Shown here in pieces: positions 5,193 to 5,357 of a stretch of DNA of 5,357 bases. The notes beneath the pieces are model-generated. The model did no database searches and was not told where the DNA came from. It saw only the letters and a list, made by a program, of their open reading frames with translations. Source of the DNA: Lawsonibacter sp. (lineage in GTDB: Bacteria > Bacillota > Clostridia > Oscillospirales > Oscillospiraceae); NCBI GenBank assembly GCA_022798155.1, contig JAAWLY010000148.1, forward strand, positions 1 through 5,357, written 5' to 3'. Every line of letters starts with the position of its first letter. Position 1 is the first letter of the stretch. Position numbers and translations under genes: made by a program.

Positions 5193-5197
5193 GGCTT

Positions 5198-5357
5198 TTA
5201 TTCCGCGGCGGCTTCCTCCACGATGGAGACCTGCTTGCGGTCCTTGCCCAGGCGCTCAAACTTCACGCGGCCGGTCTTCATGGCGAACAGGGTGTCGTCG
5301 CTGCCCTTGCCCACGTTGACGCCGGGATGAATATGAGTGCCCCGCTGGCGGACCAGG
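5198..5357 (-). CDS. rpmA: 50S ribosomal protein L27, C-terminal part (cut by window edge)
   Basis: L27 lies at the peptidyl-transferase centre of the large subunit, where its N-terminal tail reaches the P-site tRNA. The last 52 residues are visible. They carry the family signature IHPGVNVGKGSDDTLFA (within residues 9-25 of this fragment), then MKTGRVKFERLGKDRKQV and an acidic, alanine-rich tail, stopping with TAA at 5198-5200. The N-terminus, including the site where Firmicute L27 is trimmed by the Prp protease, lies beyond position 5357. In many bacteria the order is rplU, (prp), rpmA, obg. Here obgE is indeed downstream on the same strand, but is separated by a terminator and two other genes. 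Confidence 0.96.
   Translation of the reverse strand, partial: LVRQRGTHIHPGVNVGKGSDDTLFAMKTGRVKFERLGKDRKQVSIVEEAAAE

Overview
The window is GC-rich bacterial DNA. Shine-Dalgarno sequences (AGGAGG, GAGGTG) and sigma-A-type promoters are easy to read, and there is one GTG start at each of two genes. The protein sequences and this style of sequence suggest a Gram-positive Firmicute, probably an Oscillospirales-type gut clostridium. That assignment is inference from the look of the proteins, not a database match.

Layout, left to right. (1) Minus strand, 1-1276: the first 91 codons of murC (cell-wall precursor ligase, cut by the window edge), preceded by the complete rsmI (16S rRNA 2'-O-methyltransferase) with a near-consensus extended -10 promoter. 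(2) 1277-1576: a 300-bp divergent intergenic region that holds a 172-bp MITE-like element, with 11-bp perfect terminal inverted repeats and a TTA target duplication. A hybrid promoter for the next gene spans its right edge. (3) Plus strand, 1577-2760: a tRNA1(Val) A37 N6-methyltransferase (trmN6 family), then a five-segment membrane protein I cannot name. The membrane protein has a strong promoter of its own that overlaps the trmN6 stop codon. (4) A bidirectional terminator at 2762-2795 separates these from the convergent minus-strand block. (5) Minus strand, 2797-5357, in transcription order: the 3' end of rpmA (ribosomal protein L27), a perfect 15-bp terminator hairpin, a LacA/Maa-type sugar O-acetyltransferase, a YciI-family protein, a 29-nt palindrome, and obgE (ribosome-assembly GTPase).

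Functionally this is mostly core translation machinery: RsmI, TrmN6, L27 and Obg, plus entry into peptidoglycan synthesis by MurC. Two features depart from the usual pattern. The widespread rpmA-obg adjacency is split by two accessory genes and a terminator. The rsmI/trmN6 intergenic region has been invaded by a small transposon-like element that now touches the trmN6 promoter and extends its open frame. I see no CRISPR array, rRNA, tRNA, phage gene or defence system. The best candidates for something undescribed are the MITE-like element, the membrane protein and the obg leader palindrome.
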